Positions 1 through 11,950 of a stretch of DNA of 64,000 bases are shown piece by piece. Origin of the DNA: Diphasiastrum complanatum (lineage: Eukaryota > Streptophyta > Lycopodiopsida > Lycopodiales > Lycopodiaceae); contig CM055099.1 of NCBI GenBank assembly GCA_029204225.1, positions 47,304,542 to 47,368,541 of the forward strand. The letters are read 5' to 3'. The translations under genes were made by a program, and so were the position numbers. Below the pieces are notes generated by a model. It made no database searches. It was not told the origin of the DNA and was given only the letters and a program-made list of their open reading frames with translations. Each line of letters starts with the position of its first letter. Position 1 is the first letter of the stretch.

Positions 1-246
1 TTAGAAGCTCCTGAAATTTTCATTGTGGAAGAAAATACTTCTAGCTTCTTTCCCTCCAATGCTTCTATAGTACGAAAAGCTGATCATCTCCTTTATAGAT
101 AGGAACCTCATAAAGTCATGAGCTATTCCTACAAAAATTCATCCATGGCACAAGCTTCTAAAGATTTCCTCACATCCAACTTACAGTGATACTGTTAGAT
201 CCTGTGTGCTTATGATGGTAAGTGAAACAAAAAAGAAAATCCTTAC

Positions 247-330
247 GCATGGGCACGATCGAAGTGAAAATGCAGCCAATGTTTCCAAAGTAGTGCTTCA
301 GGTGGAGAGTATTCTACAGTTTGTTCTTTC
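247..330 (-). CDS. Host gene exon: kinase activation segment (EYSPPEA)
   Basis: The exon encodes about 28 residues, including EQTVEYSPPEALL, which is the equivalent of the APE motif that ends the kinase activation segment. The acceptor is ttgatgcag and the donor is gc|gtaagg. The first base completes the codon left by the DFG exon at 476-550, and two bases are left over for the next exon, which I do not find in positions 1-246. It is the most 3' exon visible. Confidence 0.82.
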
Positions 331-475
331 CTGCATCAATAAGTATCCAGTCGTTTAGCAGAGATGCTTAAGTTGTCCAGCCTCCAACATGACTACAAGG
401 TCCTAACACAAGGTTGGACTAATAATACATTATCCATAGATGCAAACTTTTTGACATTTTGTAAAAAATACTTAC

Positions 476-550
476 TCAGTAGGTCCAGTGGAGCCATAAA
501 GGTGTTCAAGTGTGAAGGGATCTAGTGCACTGCCAAAATCTATAAGCCGC
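476..550 (-). CDS. Host gene exon: kinase DFG motif
   Basis: The exon encodes RLIDFGSALD followed by HLYGSTGPTE. The magnesium-binding DFG is intact and the downstream GSTGP segment is typical of the At3g63340 family. The acceptor is ttcattcag and the donor is ctga|gtaagt. One base completes the codon left by the exon at 17547-17634 and two bases are left for the exon at 247-330, so phase is kept across the 17-kb intron. Length is 75 bp. Confidence 0.85.
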
Positions 551-2348
551 CTGAATGAAGCGTTAGGGTGTCAAAGAAGTTCTATTACAAGTACAACAAA
601 AAGACAAGAAATGGCTAAGTAGCAAAGACTATTTGATTTTTACATGAACTCAGCTATGATTTTGAAATTTGAACAGCTTCAATTTCACAAAAAATGTAAC
701 TCGTTTTCTTGATTCCCATTCAACTCACCAATGTCTTTTCGAATAGTCTGAACAGCAAAGCCTATTTTGTTAGAAAATAGTTTAATAGAAAAAGCTTTTG
801 CAAAACTTGTCCATATTGAGTTACAAACTGCATCTGCCAGAAACAGTCGGCGGGGAGCCACTACCGGGAAGTAAATCACAGAATACTTTCCAGTTAACTG
901 TTTGAACTTTGAAGCAGCTAGGAACCTAGAGAATAAGGCCTGTGGTTTTTAAGATATAGCTTAAGCTAAAAGAACTTCTCCTTGGATCAATTGAGAAGGA
1001 ATTAGGCTTCTTCCTTAGGCTAGTTAGTGGATAACAATATTGGAATTTGGAACATACATGTAGGAAATAGTCCTCAAAATACCATTTTCATAGAATGTAA
1101 TATTTTCCAACTTGTTCTCTGCCTCGTGTTGGAAGGAGGCAGATTTCTCGATGATAATAATATCCCTCCCCTCAACAAGGCTACCTTCCTAGTCAAGAGA
1201 AGGTTTGAAGAACTTTGGCAAGCAAAGAAATGTTCAATGGAAAACATCAGGATCTTGATGATGGTCAACAGCTATAGTCACCAATTTCACAGACCTCCTA
1301 ACATGAGTCTCAATACGATATTGGATGAAGTCTTGCACTTGAGAGACCACTAAAAATAAAGTAGATTATTATGTGATAATTCAGAAGCTGTTTCTGATCA
1401 AATATTTTTCAGTGTTGACAGTAAAATCCTAAGAGACCTCTCACTTCACTCAAGAAATGTTTTTCCACCATGATGATCAATTGTTATTGTCCCTTGCCAG
1501 TATGCAATCTATATCTTCCTAGTATTGTCTGACACATTTAAGGATGGCATGAAAAGAAACAAAAAAAGTTGAGCTCATTAGATTTGCAATTTGGTTAACT
1601 GGCAATGTTCCATGGACCTTTTCGCAACATGTTTGAAATGGGAAAGAATCGGCTTTGTCAGGAAAGAAAAGGCGAAATGTTTTTTGGGTTTTTTTTCTTG
1701 GTTTTATTCCTAGCCTTTTGTTAAAGGAAAACCAAGTGTTGTTTATGTGTCTAGACAATGATTATAGCTTTATACAATGACAATATAAAAGATTGGTAAT
1801 CGACACACTTAGATGACTAAAGACTCAATGAGACATTGAAGTATATCACACAATGCACATGCTAAAGGTATTTGTGATTCTACTCTTCCCTATTTCTAAC
1901 TAGAGTTTTATATGCCAAACTTTCACAACCACACACACACACGGAAGTTTTCTTTTTCCCTCTAATTTTATAATCTGTTTCGAACGGTCCGTTTCAAACG
2001 AACTTTTTGAAACGGAGTTTCATTGAATGAAACACGTTACATTGTTCAATGGGAAAAATAAGGAACTATTTAATGCTAAGAACCACGATCAGGACAATAT
2101 GAGGATCTTGAGATCTTATATTTTGTTTGATTTTATGAATTTGAAGGTGTGTAATGTCTCATCTCTTTCTTTTTGAACATACAAACTCTTTTGAGGTGTC
2201 ATTCCCCATATAATTTCTATTTTATTCTTTGACATTGAACTAAATTCATTTAGACGATGTTGTGATAGCATAATCAGTTGCAAGCATGCAATCCATATTA
2301 AAGTTAAAATGCTTTTATGCATTGACTGGCCCACATGTTGTGGGAGGG
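551..2348. other. Intron sequence without recognisable gene
   Basis: This is the 3' end of the 17-kb intron (host gene on the minus strand). Short open frames occur on both strands, the longest 108 codons at 1027-1353, but none shows a motif I recognise. A short (CA)n tract lies near 1931. Around 1975-2030 there are GTTTC/GAAAC-rich inverted repeats that might be a decayed transposon. Confidence 0.5.
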
Positions 2349-2721
2349 AGTTACAAGCTAAGATTCACTAGCTATACTAGAAAGCAGGACTTCAGCTAGA
2401 AAGCAGGAAGAGAATGCTTAAGGAAGCTAAAGAGGAGCAATCATCATCAACTGAATAAAGGAATACAATGATGCCCTACTTATACCCTCTCCCTGAATCA
2501 AATGGAGGATTCAAAAAAGGGAGGGAAAAGGATTTGGAGAGAAAATAGTGCGCCCTCCCAATAGGAGGACCCCCACTCCAAATCAATGTGACCAAGTCCT
2601 AAAAATATAACCAAATAGGGCCCAAGGCCAATATATGAATAAAAAGGGCCCTTAGGCCTGCTTATGCATAATAACAATAAAAAAATGGACGCGGCGAATG
2701 TAATGAGCCAAGTCCATAACT
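2349..2721 (-). repeat. 3' LTR of element 1
   Basis: A 373-bp LTR which in element sense starts AGTTATGGACTTGG and ends GCTTGTAACT. It matches 6390-6531 in part and the plus-strand LTR at 59423-59816 over its whole length. A short purine-rich tract (ctgcaggggag in element sense) adjoins its inner edge. Confidence 0.85.
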
Positions 2722-2979
2722 CTCCCCTGCAGAAAAACAAAACCCTCCACCGGCTAGCAAGCATAATGACTATCTAAAATAATAATGTAAGCATGCTAAT
2801 ACTGAAAAATCACGAACTAATGGAAATACTGATGGAGAGGACATAAGTCGTCACAACAGATACCCCAAAAGTATCATAACTATAAAGCAAGTAGTAAGCA
2901 AATACTACAATAAAGAATAGTCATAGCTAGCCGAATCATGAAGTAGAGGGAACATCTACAATGATATTTGTAGTAGAGG

Positions 2980-3180
2980 AAAGAACTAAAGCCATGAGGG
3001 CTCGAGCCTGATCTGCCAATAATGGTGTATGATAAAACACATCAATAGGCTCCCATGTGGCCTCCTCAACAGGACGACCATCCCACTAGATCAAAAACTG
3101 AATCTGCCGGCAACGTCGACTATGGTGAAGGCGAACCTGGTGAATGGCAGCTGGTAAGAAAGGGAATAGCTCAGGATCAA
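2980..3180 (-). pseudogene. Chromodomain/integrase C-terminal fragment of element 1
   Basis: The nucleotide sequence closely parallels 8085-8235 of element 2, which encodes the integrase C-terminal chromodomain (FLVQWDG...ATWEP). Here the equivalent frame contains a stop where the other copy has a Trp codon (a cactag versus cactgg difference in the plus strand). It is a broken remnant. Confidence 0.7.
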
Positions 3181-3182
3181 CA

Positions 3183-4971
3183 TCATGGCGACGAAAGGAA
3201 CATCTCAAACGTCATCTGAAACCAAGCAATATGGAACAACCACGAATGCCAAGGAGCCAGAAGAAGATCAAGCAGCAACCAGGAATGCCAAGGTATCCGT
3301 AATGCCCAAGATAGTAGAGGATCAGCCCAAAAGATAGGGACATCATACCAAGGTATCCAAAAAGCCCGAGAAGGTAGAACTGCATCAGCAATGGGAAGCC
3401 AATAAGGAAATTGAAAAAGAGATGGACACTCATCGCGAATAGCCGCATCATACACGTAACCATCAACCATATGTGCAAGGTGCCCCAAGAAAAGATAGCA
3501 GCATCGGAAGACCAGCACCAAAGAGTAGGAACATAAGCAGGATAACAGGCACGCTGTAACAGCATGGAAAAGCAAGCAATATGCCAGGAAACATGGAGCA
3601 TAAAGAGATCATCCTGACAAAGGATAGCTAAAATGGAGAAATATGCACTAGCATGGTCAAAAGCCCAAGGTATCCATAAGGCCCGTGAATGAGAAGTAGC
3701 AATGGCACACGGTACCCTCAAGGCCCGTATCACGAGAAGAGCAGCATGCCAAAAGCTCTAGAAGGTCCAAGAAATCAATGCATCATCTAAAAGGACATGA
3801 TGCATGAAAACAGTAGCAACAAATCTAGAAATAGTAGAGGCCCCAACTGAAAAATTGTAGCCAAAAAACTCATCCAGAAAGACCTTATATGGACATACCA
3901 ATCCATCATAGGATACACCAAAAACGGATGGAGAATCGGATGACCCATCGGAACTGGCCGCAAGTGTAATCCCAAAGTACACACCAGGCGCACAAGTGAG
4001 GAATAGAAGAAATGCACTGGAACGAGGAACAGGATCCGCAACATCAGTAGAAAGCATCAGAGCAATATCCACGTGTATCTGGGAATGAGTATCAAAGCAC
4101 ATATGAGCAACACTGAAGTATATGGTGGCAACATCCCCAAAAACTATCCAAGAGAGGAGAAGGAACTCTCTCAAGGTACCTTGATGGTCTCGGAACACCA
4201 GAGCATCGGAGACCAAGCGATATGGAGCAACCCGAAATGACAGGGAACCTAAAGATCACCCGGACAAACAATAGCTGGAACGGAGGCAATAACCCAAGCC
4301 ATCAGGATATGCCAAGCCTGACAATGAGCAACAATTTAAGGAACACATAGAGAGCCACATGCATAATCATAGAGATATCGGAACCATAGGCGATCAGTAA
4401 TATGGAAAAACCAGCACCGATCAACAGGTCCAAATGAAAACCAAGCTATATGTAATAACCAGGAATGCCATATAGCCATAGCATCGGCATGGACTGCAGG
4501 AAACCTATATGTAGAAACACAAGGAGACTGAAGGATCCCCGTATACTCATCTAGAATGATCCCAACATATAAATACCCTAGATAAGTAATAGTGACCATC
4601 TGGCAAATATCCTCGGATGGAAAATGTGTAACGGTAAGGCTGAAAGGCTCATGAATAATGTCAGGTACCGTAGAAATATCATGAGGCAGATCACAAACCT
4701 CAAGCAGAGATCCATGGAATAAAGCGAAAGAGGATACAACCTGATCACCAATAGCGAGGGAACCAGCAAACGTGGACCTGTGAAGAACCCCATAGAAATC
4801 AGCAGGAACATCTGCCATAACGGATTCAAGAGATGGAGATATAGAGACCAATGAAGAAGATACTGCACCAACCACCGAACCAATAGGGCTATCTGAGGTA
4901 GGCACAAAAGCAATAGTAGAAATACCACCAAGGTCTACGGCCTCAATATCAATGAAACCAAGAATGACCAC
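3183..4971 (-). other. Unrecognised cargo replacing pol in element 1
   Basis: In the position where protease, reverse transcriptase, RNase H and integrase should lie there are long open frames on the minus strand. Examples are 4336-4971 (211 codons) and 3758-4216 (152 codons). Neither contains any retroelement motif I can recognise. The stretch contains several diverged copies of a motif resembling ccaaggtatccnnaagccc, near 3292, 3349, 3664 and 4150. It also has repeated segments reading like aagcnatatggancaacc near 3223, 4215 and 4440. This may be captured host sequence or a locally duplicated, decayed retroelement segment. I do not assign a function. Confidence 0.5.
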
Positions 4972-5188
4972 CGAATACGATATCTGTGAATCAAGGCATA
5001 TGGGCGCAAGGCACGTAGCAACAACCTATAAATCCGGAGCAGCATCAACCTGAATAAGAGGACCCACGGTTGGTGAAAGTGAAGCAGCAACTAATGTACT
5101 CTGAATGGAAAGAAGAGCTGCATCATGAGCCTTTGGCAGGCTACGCATAAACTGCTTCCCGGTAACCAATTGATAGTCACTTTGGGAA

Positions 5189-5830
5189 TCAATACCAGAA
5201 AGTAAATGATGCTGACCAACATGTGTAAAAGACAGTGTCTGCTGAGAAAGATCCACCAGCCCAAGTAGCATAAGTAAGCTGTGCATGGCAAGCGGCGGAA
5301 GCAAGATCATCAGGAAGCGGGTCAGCCGACTCATCAACAGAATGTGGGTCAGGAGTATCAAGAATTTGGATATAAACATCAAAATCATCAGGAGTAAGAG
5401 CCTCATGGTAAAAAGTAGCTGTAGGAGAACCAGGAGGAACGGTAGTAGAAGAAGCCAAAGTAGGAGAAGCAGTGGAATGAGAGCAAGGAAAACGAGAAGA
5501 AGTGGATAACTCAGGATACTTATGCTGCAAGGTAGTAGCCAAGGAGATAGCATCTGAGAGAGTAAGAGGCCGAAAAAATGAGACATCATATCGTAAGATG
5601 TCTCTAAGACCGGCAATAAAATGTGAAATAAGCTCTGTAGGATGAAGATCAGTGAAAAGCTAGGAAAGCTCAATAAACTGATCAATATAAGCAGTCAAAT
5701 CACTAGTATGGCGAAGGCTATGAAACAGATCACGTTGGCGAAACAACCATGTGGGTCAATCATAGCCATACGAAGATCATGACGAAAAGCCATATATGTA
5801 ACCTCTCACGAGTAAGCTCAGAGCGCCAAA
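5189..5830 (-). pseudogene. gag/protease fragment of element 1
   Basis: Frames in this stretch read LISHFIAGLRD, LATTLQHKYPE, then FYHEALTPDDFDVYIQILD and ACHAQLTYATWAG. The same order (gag C-terminal part, then the start of the protease region) is found in element 2, gag at 10622-11950 and protease at 10356-10859. The CCHC zinc knuckle present in element 2 is absent here, so gag joins the protease region through a deletion. Several frame changes make it non-functional. Confidence 0.75.
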
Positions 5831-6049
5831 TAAGCTGAAAAAAGAGCTGAAAGAGGGTGCTAGACAGCCGACAAATAATCAACAAAATTAGCAGCAAGTC
5901 GATGGAAAAATCCGTCAAGAATGGTGAGATTATAGGGTGCTGGGCAGGAACTACCAAGATCCACAATATGCTGAAAAATAGGCTGGAAAGGGTGCTGAAG
6001 TAAGGCGCCGATCAGCCTCCAATCAATAGCCGAAACGAACAGCAAGTCG

Positions 6050-6389
6050 GTCAAGAGAACCGCTGAAAATGAGACAGTAGTAGGGCGCTGGACAGCCTCC
6101 AATCAATATAAAATGATGAGGTAGTAGGGCGCTGGGCAATAGCTACCAAATCTGCAAAAACAATGAAAAGCTGTCGAAAAAATCGACGAAAGTGACGGGT
6201 TAGCAGGGCGCTGGACAGCCTCCACCAAAACTGCAAAAAATGATGAAGAAATCGTCGAAAGTGATGGGCAGTAGGGCGCTGGACAGCCACCACCAATCTG
6301 CAAAAATGACGGAGAAAAATCGATGAAAGTGATGGGTGGTACGGCGCTGGACAGCCTCCACCAATCTGCAGGAAAGTGCTCTGATACCA
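6050..6389 (-). repeat. Leader of element 1 with imperfect tandem repeats and primer-binding site
   Basis: About five imperfect copies of a 60-80 bp unit share the core gggcgctggacagcctcc (near 6090, 6128, 6207, 6272 and 6341, plus strand). The leader ends in the initiator tRNA-Met primer-binding site, gctctgatacca on the plus strand at 6378-6389. The site adjoins the LTR with no spacer. Confidence 0.75.
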
Positions 6390-6531
6390 AGTTACAAGCT
6401 AAGATTCAATAGCTATGCTAGAAAGCAGGAAGAGAATGCTTAAGGAGGCTAAAGAGGAGCAATCATCATCAACTGAATAAAGGAATACAATGATGCCCTA
6501 CTTACTCTCCCTGACCCAAGGCCAGTATATG
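6390..6531 (-). repeat. Truncated 5' LTR of element 1
   Basis: The sequence matches the 3' LTR at 2349-2721 from its end (agttacaagctaag, plus strand) for about 100 bp. It then continues through an internal deletion (ctacttactctccctgacccaagg) and stops matching near 6531. Confidence 0.75.
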
Positions 6532-6879
6532 ATGCATGCATGAACTAAGTTATCACAACTACTCTTACCGTTTTGTGATTGGAGGATGAGACTTGGTGGA
6601 CAAGAATTCTTAGTCTGGCACTATAGTTCATGCATGACATTTATGGGTGCAACTTTTTGATGCATGTGTGCCAAATGACCTTGCCTTAGGCTATCCAAGC
6701 CTAGTGAGTTTGATGACTTATGAATCTTGATGAGATTTTCCTTGCGCAGATTTACCTTACTGACTTTGGAAAACTCTTTCCAATATTGTTTCATAACAAG
6801 GTACACGTGAGTTATGTTATAGCTGAATAGAAAGTGATAGGAGTGCCTGACCCACATAACCACTCTCCTCAAGCACCCC

Positions 6880-7477
6880 TAAACCTTGACCCTTCCTCGT
6901 GTCGACACATGGCAAACCATGGAAAGCCGACCCTTGCCACTTGGCAGCATCCCGTCTCAAGGCAAGTTAGATAGGAGGACCATCACCACACGTGTCACTC
7001 ATCAACTGGACGAAATGTCCCAATGAGCATGTGACTCTTTAACCTAGAAACATGAAAGATAGGATGTACTTTACAAGTTTAAGGTAAAGCTAATTTATAA
7101 GCAACATCACTTATCTTTTTGGCAACTCTCTAGGGTCCACAATAACGCGGGGATAGATTGTAACATTTTCCCATCCTTAGGGTTTTAGAGTCCTTTGGTA
7201 TTCGGAGGAACACCATGTCCCCTTCCTCGAACTCTCTAGGTGTGTGATTCTGATCGGCAAAAGACTTAGCTCGATCCATCGCCTTTCTTAAACAACTCGC
7301 TCTTTTTATTATTAGCGAACAGAGTGTCGACATTGATAAAACATTTTTAAGGTGACTTACATGCAATGCATCACCACAATTGTAAACCAAAATGTCATCT
7401 ACAAAATGAATTACAATTTTTCCCATACATGGTCTGAGTACATCATTCATTTAACATCATAAATGTTGCTGCAATCC
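6880..7477 (-). pseudogene. Old gypsy remnant, part 1 (RT fragment joined to integrase C-terminus)
   Basis: At 7380-7450 the minus strand reads MNDVLRPCMGK and HFVDDILVY, the reverse-transcriptase catalytic region. It then passes through a deletion into EEGDMVFLRIPKDSKTL and LSPRYCGP, the integrase C-terminal region. Element 2 interrupted the reverse transcriptase: the preceding part lies at 13429-13705 and ends HYEFLVMPF. The original reading would have been the conserved MPFGLTNAP region. Confidence 0.75.
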
Positions 7478-7482
7478 AAAGG

Positions 7483-7933
7483 AGTTATGAACGTAGCCAC
7501 GGCTGATCTAGATTTAGTCTATGAAAGCATCACATAAGCAAGACTTAACCCTAGAAAGCAGGAGAGAGAAAGCTTAAAGAGACTAAAGAAGGAGATCATA
7601 TCATAAGCCAAGTAACAAACGACACAGAATCCCTACTTATAGCCAAGAGGAAGCCCTAAAAGGAAGCTTCTAGTGGCTAGGGCCAAACTGAGAGGGAAAA
7701 TAGTGCGCCCTCCAAGAAGGCCCCCACTCTCAGTAATATGACCAATTAACCAATATAGTGAATCATAGGGCCCAAGGCCAATAATATGGTCTAAATGTCA
7801 ATAATAGGGCCCAAGGCCAACCATATAGTCTAAATGTCAAATAATGAATAAAAAAGGGCCCAAAGCCTGCTTATGCATAAACTAAAGTAAATGTAAATGG
7901 ACATGGCGAATGTAATGAGCCGAGTCCATAACT
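7483..7933 (-). repeat. 3' LTR of element 2
   Basis: 451 bp. In element sense it begins AGTTATGGACTCGG and ends ACGTTCATAACT. The terminal seven bases form a perfect inverted repeat (AGTTATG/CATAACT). The boundary is fixed by the 5-bp duplication outside and by the unique interior sequence inside. Confidence 0.92.
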
Positions 7934-7977
7934 CTCCCCGACACAAAACTAAGACCCAACTGCCATAAAGGACTGGA

Positions 7978-9102
7978 TCAAGTAACAACAAGCCCTGGAG
8001 GATCAACTGGAACAGCATCTGGTGTAGTAACAACTGGAGCAACAGCTGATGTAGAGGAATCAACAAGTGCGGCAAGAGCACGAGCCTGATCCGCAAGTGA
8101 CGGTGTATGATAAAAGACATCAATAGGCTCCCATGTGGCCTCCTCAACAAGACGACCATCCCACTGGACTAGGAACTGAATCTGCCGGCGGCGTCGACTA
8201 TGATGCAAACGCACCTGAAGGATAGCAGCAGGTAATAAAGGAAAGAGATCCGGTGCAGTAGGAAACTCAGCATCACAAGGAGCATCATCCTCAATAGCAG
8301 CACGTAATAAACTGACATGGAATATATCACAGGCACGTGTGGAAGCAGGAATCTGAAGACGATATGTAACTGGACTAAGAACCTCCAATATACAATAAGG
8401 CCCATAATAACGTGGTGCAAGCTTCTCAGTAGAAGCATGGCCCTGAATAAAATGATGACGTGCAAACCGTAGGCGTAGATATACCATATCACCAACATGA
8501 AACTCAACATGACGTCGATGACGATCAACTGAAGCCTGATAACGCTGCTGGAACTGCTGCAAATGGGAACTGGCTTGGAGAATAAGCTCGCGAGCACCTG
8601 ATAGAAATGAAGACAGTGTCACAGGTGTATCCTCGGGAGGAAGAGGAATACTAGGTAAAAGAGGTGCATAACCATGAGATAATAAAAATGGTGCAACGCC
8701 GATGCTGGTACTAACAGAGCTGTTATAGCTATACTCTGCCAAACATAAGTGTTGATCCCAATTCTTCCCTGAAGGAGTAACAAAATGAAGGATCCTGTTA
8801 AGGACCTCAGACTGCCCATCAGAAGTAGAATGATAAGCAGACCCCATAAAAAGCTGTACATCCAATATACGCATAAGCTCTGTCCAGAACAATGATGTAA
8901 ACTTACTATCCCGATCAGAAAGGATAGTACGAGGAAACCCATGTAGGCGAAATATCTCTGAAAGGAACAAGCGTGCACACTGCTCTGCTGTGATAGTACC
9001 GCGGACGGGTATGAAATGTGCCTGTTTCGAAAACCTGTCAACTACCACCATACATGAATCGTGACCACGACGGGTGCAGGGAAGGCCAATGATGAAGTCC
9101 AT
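7978..9102 (-). pseudogene. Integrase core and chromodomain of element 2
   Basis: A 374-codon frame starts at the MDF of the catalytic core. The DDE residues are visible: D2, D63 (LSDRDSKF) and E99 (QSEVLNR). A GPY-type module (RYYGPYC) lies near residues 231-237 and a chromodomain (FLVQWDG...ATWEP) near 294-327. The upstream zinc-binding part is in another frame (9142-9513), so the intact polyprotein is lost. Integrases of this kind insert element cDNA, and chromodomains can direct it to particular chromatin. Confidence 0.88.
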
Positions 9103-9253
9103 AGAAATATCAGTCCACTGGCGATGAGGAATAGGCCAACTCTAAAGCAAACCAGCGGACTTAGCACGGGAGTACTTATTACGTAAGCAGAAAGGACAGG
9201 TACGAATAAGTACAACAAACTCTTTCCTAAGGGATGGCCAATAGAAATGATCC

Positions 9254-9922
9254 TTAAGACGCATAAGACTTCTGAAAACCAAAATGACCCCCAACTGGGG
9301 ACGAATGAGCATCCGACAACAACTGAGAACGGATGCCCAAAGAACTAGGAATACAAAGAGAACCATAATGATAAAGATGGTGGTCAACAATGGAATAAGC
9401 CTGATGAGGTGAAGACGACATAGGTGGAGCAGAACTATAAACATCACGAAAATCAGAACATGTAAGATAAGCAGATGGAAGATCATCAAACCAGGAAGGG
9501 ATCGTGGCAACAAGGGTATTCAATAAGGCAGGAAGTCTAGACAATGCGTCAGCAGCAGTGTTAGCACGACCAGGACGATACAAAACAGAAAAATCAAAAG
9601 ATTGTAAAAACTGCAACCAACGAAACTGACGATCACTAAGATCACGCTGGGAGAAGAGATAACGTAAGGACTGATGATCAGTAACGATATCAAAAGGAAC
9701 ACGGTACAGGTAATGGCGCCACTTCTTAAGAGCATAGATAATGGCAAGAAGCTCTTTCTCATGGACAGAATAACGTTGCTCATAAGAGCGTAAACGACGC
9801 GACTCATAAGCAATAATCCACTGAGACTGACGAAGCAAGGCACCCAAACCAACATTACTAGCATCGGTCTCAACAATAAATTTCTGATCAAACTGTGGTA
9901 AACACAGGACAGAGGCCTCCAC
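9254..9922 (-). pseudogene. RNase H domain of element 2
   Basis: The frame reads FIVETDASNVGLGALL, EKELLAIIYALKKWRHYL, IVTDHQSLRYL and TAADALSRLP. These are the catalytic Asp, Glu and Asp positions and the C-terminal signature of gypsy RNase H. The frame runs on toward the integrase zinc finger (VGGHFGFQKSY) and then breaks. Confidence 0.9.
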
Positions 9923-9974
9923 AACAGCACGACGAAGAGTGTCAAAGGCGAACTGACAAAAGCACTAGACTTCT

Positions 9975-10352
9975 TCAAAAGGGCATGAAGAGGGGCAGCC
10001 ACAATGGCAAAGTGAGGAACAGGACGACGAAGGTGAGTAGCGAGACCAAGAAACATACGAACATGGTGGACATCTGTGGGAACAGGCCAATTAGCGATTG
10101 CCCGAACCTTATGAGGGTGGGGGGGTCCAAACGAATACGACCATCACAAATGAGAAATCCTAAGAACTCAATCTCAACAACAGCAAAGGAACACTTAGAA
10201 AGTTTAGCAAACAACTGGTGATGAACAAGCAATTGAAAAACAGATGAAAGATGTAACACATGCTCATCAAGAGTCTTACTAAAAACAAGAATATCATCAA
10301 AATAAACTAAAACACAACGACCAAGAAGAGGACGCATGATGTTATTCATCAC
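9975..10352 (-). pseudogene. Reverse transcriptase palm, C-terminal part, element 2
   Basis: The frame reads NNIMRPLLGRCVLVYFDDILVFSKT, carrying the YFDD form of the RT catalytic motif. It continues to FLGFLICDGRI. It follows the upstream frame (10356-10859) after a single stop codon at about 10353. Confidence 0.9.
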
Positions 10353-10355
10353 ATT

Positions 10356-10859
10356 CTAGAACGTAGGTGGACCATTAGTAACACCAAAAGGAAGAACACG
10401 AAACTCATACAAACCAAGATGGGTACGAAACGCAGTCTTGTGTTCGTCCGAAGGATGCATCCTAATCTGGTGATAGCCGGAAAGTAAGTCTATCTTAGAG
10501 AAAAGATGAGAGGTGCCTAACTGGTCAAAGAGATCATCCATGTGAGGAGCAGGAATAGGTGAAGCGCGTATCCGGCTGAGAACATAACTGCTGATAAAGG
10601 AATGAGTGCTGCCGGTATCAACTAAAGCAATATACTCACGACCAGTAATGCGCACACGTAGCCGAATGGAGCGAGGACCGGGGCACCCTGTCCAGGTAGC
10701 ATAAGCAAGCTGAGCATGGCAAGTAGCAGGAAGTAAATCAGTAGAAGGCTCAGGAGATAGATCAGGCTCATCAGATATATGAATGTAGATATCGGACTCA
10801 TCTGGGGTAGTGCCCTCATGGTAGAAACAGCAGTAGAAGTAGGCAGGGGCTGGCGACAA
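10356..10859 (-). pseudogene. Protease fused by deletion to mid-reverse transcriptase, element 2
   Basis: The frame carries [10 protein letters not shown] and [12 protein letters not shown], the aspartic protease active site with DTG. It then jumps to [22 protein letters not shown] and [11 protein letters not shown]. The protease-RT linker and the RT N-terminus are missing, which indicates an in-frame internal deletion. Confidence 0.9.
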
Positions 10860-11950
10860 TCACAGGCAATGTGGTCAGGACTCTTACAACGAAAGCAAAG
10901 ATGCTTCTGCTGAATGTCAGCGAACTCTGCAGACGTGTAACGTCGGACAAAAGCAGGACGAGGAGGCGGACGGCGAGGAGCGGGAGAAGTAAGAGAAGAG
11001 GTCGGGACGACAGTGGATGGGGCAGATGGGGCCGGAGATGGTAGAGGTGAAAGAGATGGACGGGGTCGGGAAAAGCGAAAGGGAGCAGGATCAGGGTACT
11101 TATGCTGTAAAGTACTAGCAAGGGACATGGCCTCAACAAGTGTGGGTGGAAGGAAAGAAGAGACATCGTATTGTAGAGCACCACAAAGTCCAGCAATGTA
11201 GCGAGAAATAAGCTCGGTGGGCTGAAGATCTGTAAAGAGGTAGGAAAGGTCCATAAACTGATCTGTATAGGAAGAAAGATCACCAGTCTGAGTAAGACTA
11301 CGGAATATATCACGCTGGCGGCTCAGCCACTGAGGGTCAATCATAGCATGACGAAGATCACGACGAAAGGTAGGCCATAACTGGAGACCATCCCGATCAG
11401 GGTCAAGTCGGTAGACCCGCCACCAAGTGGCAGCACGTCCATCTAAATGTAAGGCGGCTAACTGGATCTTCTGAGGATCAGCCTTAGGGTAAATCTGAAA
11501 ATAAGTATCAAGCTTTGCAAACCAACTCTCTAACAAGTTCCCGTCAGAGGAACCAGAATAGGTGGCAAGCTGTACCCAATCACGAAAATCTCGAGCAAAA
11601 TGTGGCTCAGGAGCTAGATGTCGTGGAAAATGTGACTCAGGAGCTGTAGGACGTGGAAAACCGGGTGGTGGGTTAGGTGGAAAATGAGGCCCACCGCCAA
11701 AGGAAGTAGACGAGGATGGAAGTCCAAATGGAGACCCAAATGATGAATGAACAGGGGCTTTGCCAGGTCCATGTGGCTGTAAGGAATCAATCTGTGACTG
11801 CATAGTGGCAAAGCCGGTCTGTAGAGTGGTAAAACCGGTCATCATTTGGTCGAAACAACTACTGAGGAGAGTAAGAGAGTCACGCATATCAACAAACTGT
11901 TCATCTAAAGGTCCGGAATGACTCGCAGGTGTAGTGGGTGAGCTAGCCAT
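10622..11950 (-). pseudogene. gag of element 2
   Basis: The frame opens with MASSPTTPASHSG. It has a Pro/Gly/Phe-rich segment at about residues 65-125. The retrotransposon gag core follows (WFAKLDTYFQIYPKADPQKIQLAALHLDGRAATWW, about 145-180), then LISRYIAGL and ASTLQHKYP. A CCHC knuckle [14 protein letters not shown] lies near residue 360. The final 70 residues are frameshifted relative to the protease frame. Gag forms the virus-like particle and binds RNA. Confidence 0.88.

Larger units (their letters stand above)
2349..6531 (-). mobile_element. Rearranged Ty3/gypsy chromovirus (element 1)
   Basis: A complete 3' LTR (2349-2721) and the start of a 5' LTR (6390 to about 6531) flank an interior with a tRNA-Met primer-binding site, a gag/protease fragment at about 5190-5830 and a chromodomain-type fragment at about 2980-3180. 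The reverse transcriptase, RNase H and most of the integrase are missing. Their place is taken by about 1.8 kb of unrecognised sequence (3183-4971). LTR and leader sequence are clearly related to element 2 at 7483-13423. The 5' LTR breaks off near 6531, so the target duplication cannot be checked. The element could be a non-autonomous derivative or simply a damaged copy. Confidence 0.8.

Noticed and set aside
1027-1353. 108-codon open frame on the plus strand in the left intron
   Set aside because: No recognisable motif, an overlapping open frame on the other strand, and no sign of conservation; treated as chance.
5285-5509. Arg/Ser-rich plus-strand frame
   Set aside because: Antisense of the gag/protease fragment of element 1; no independent support.
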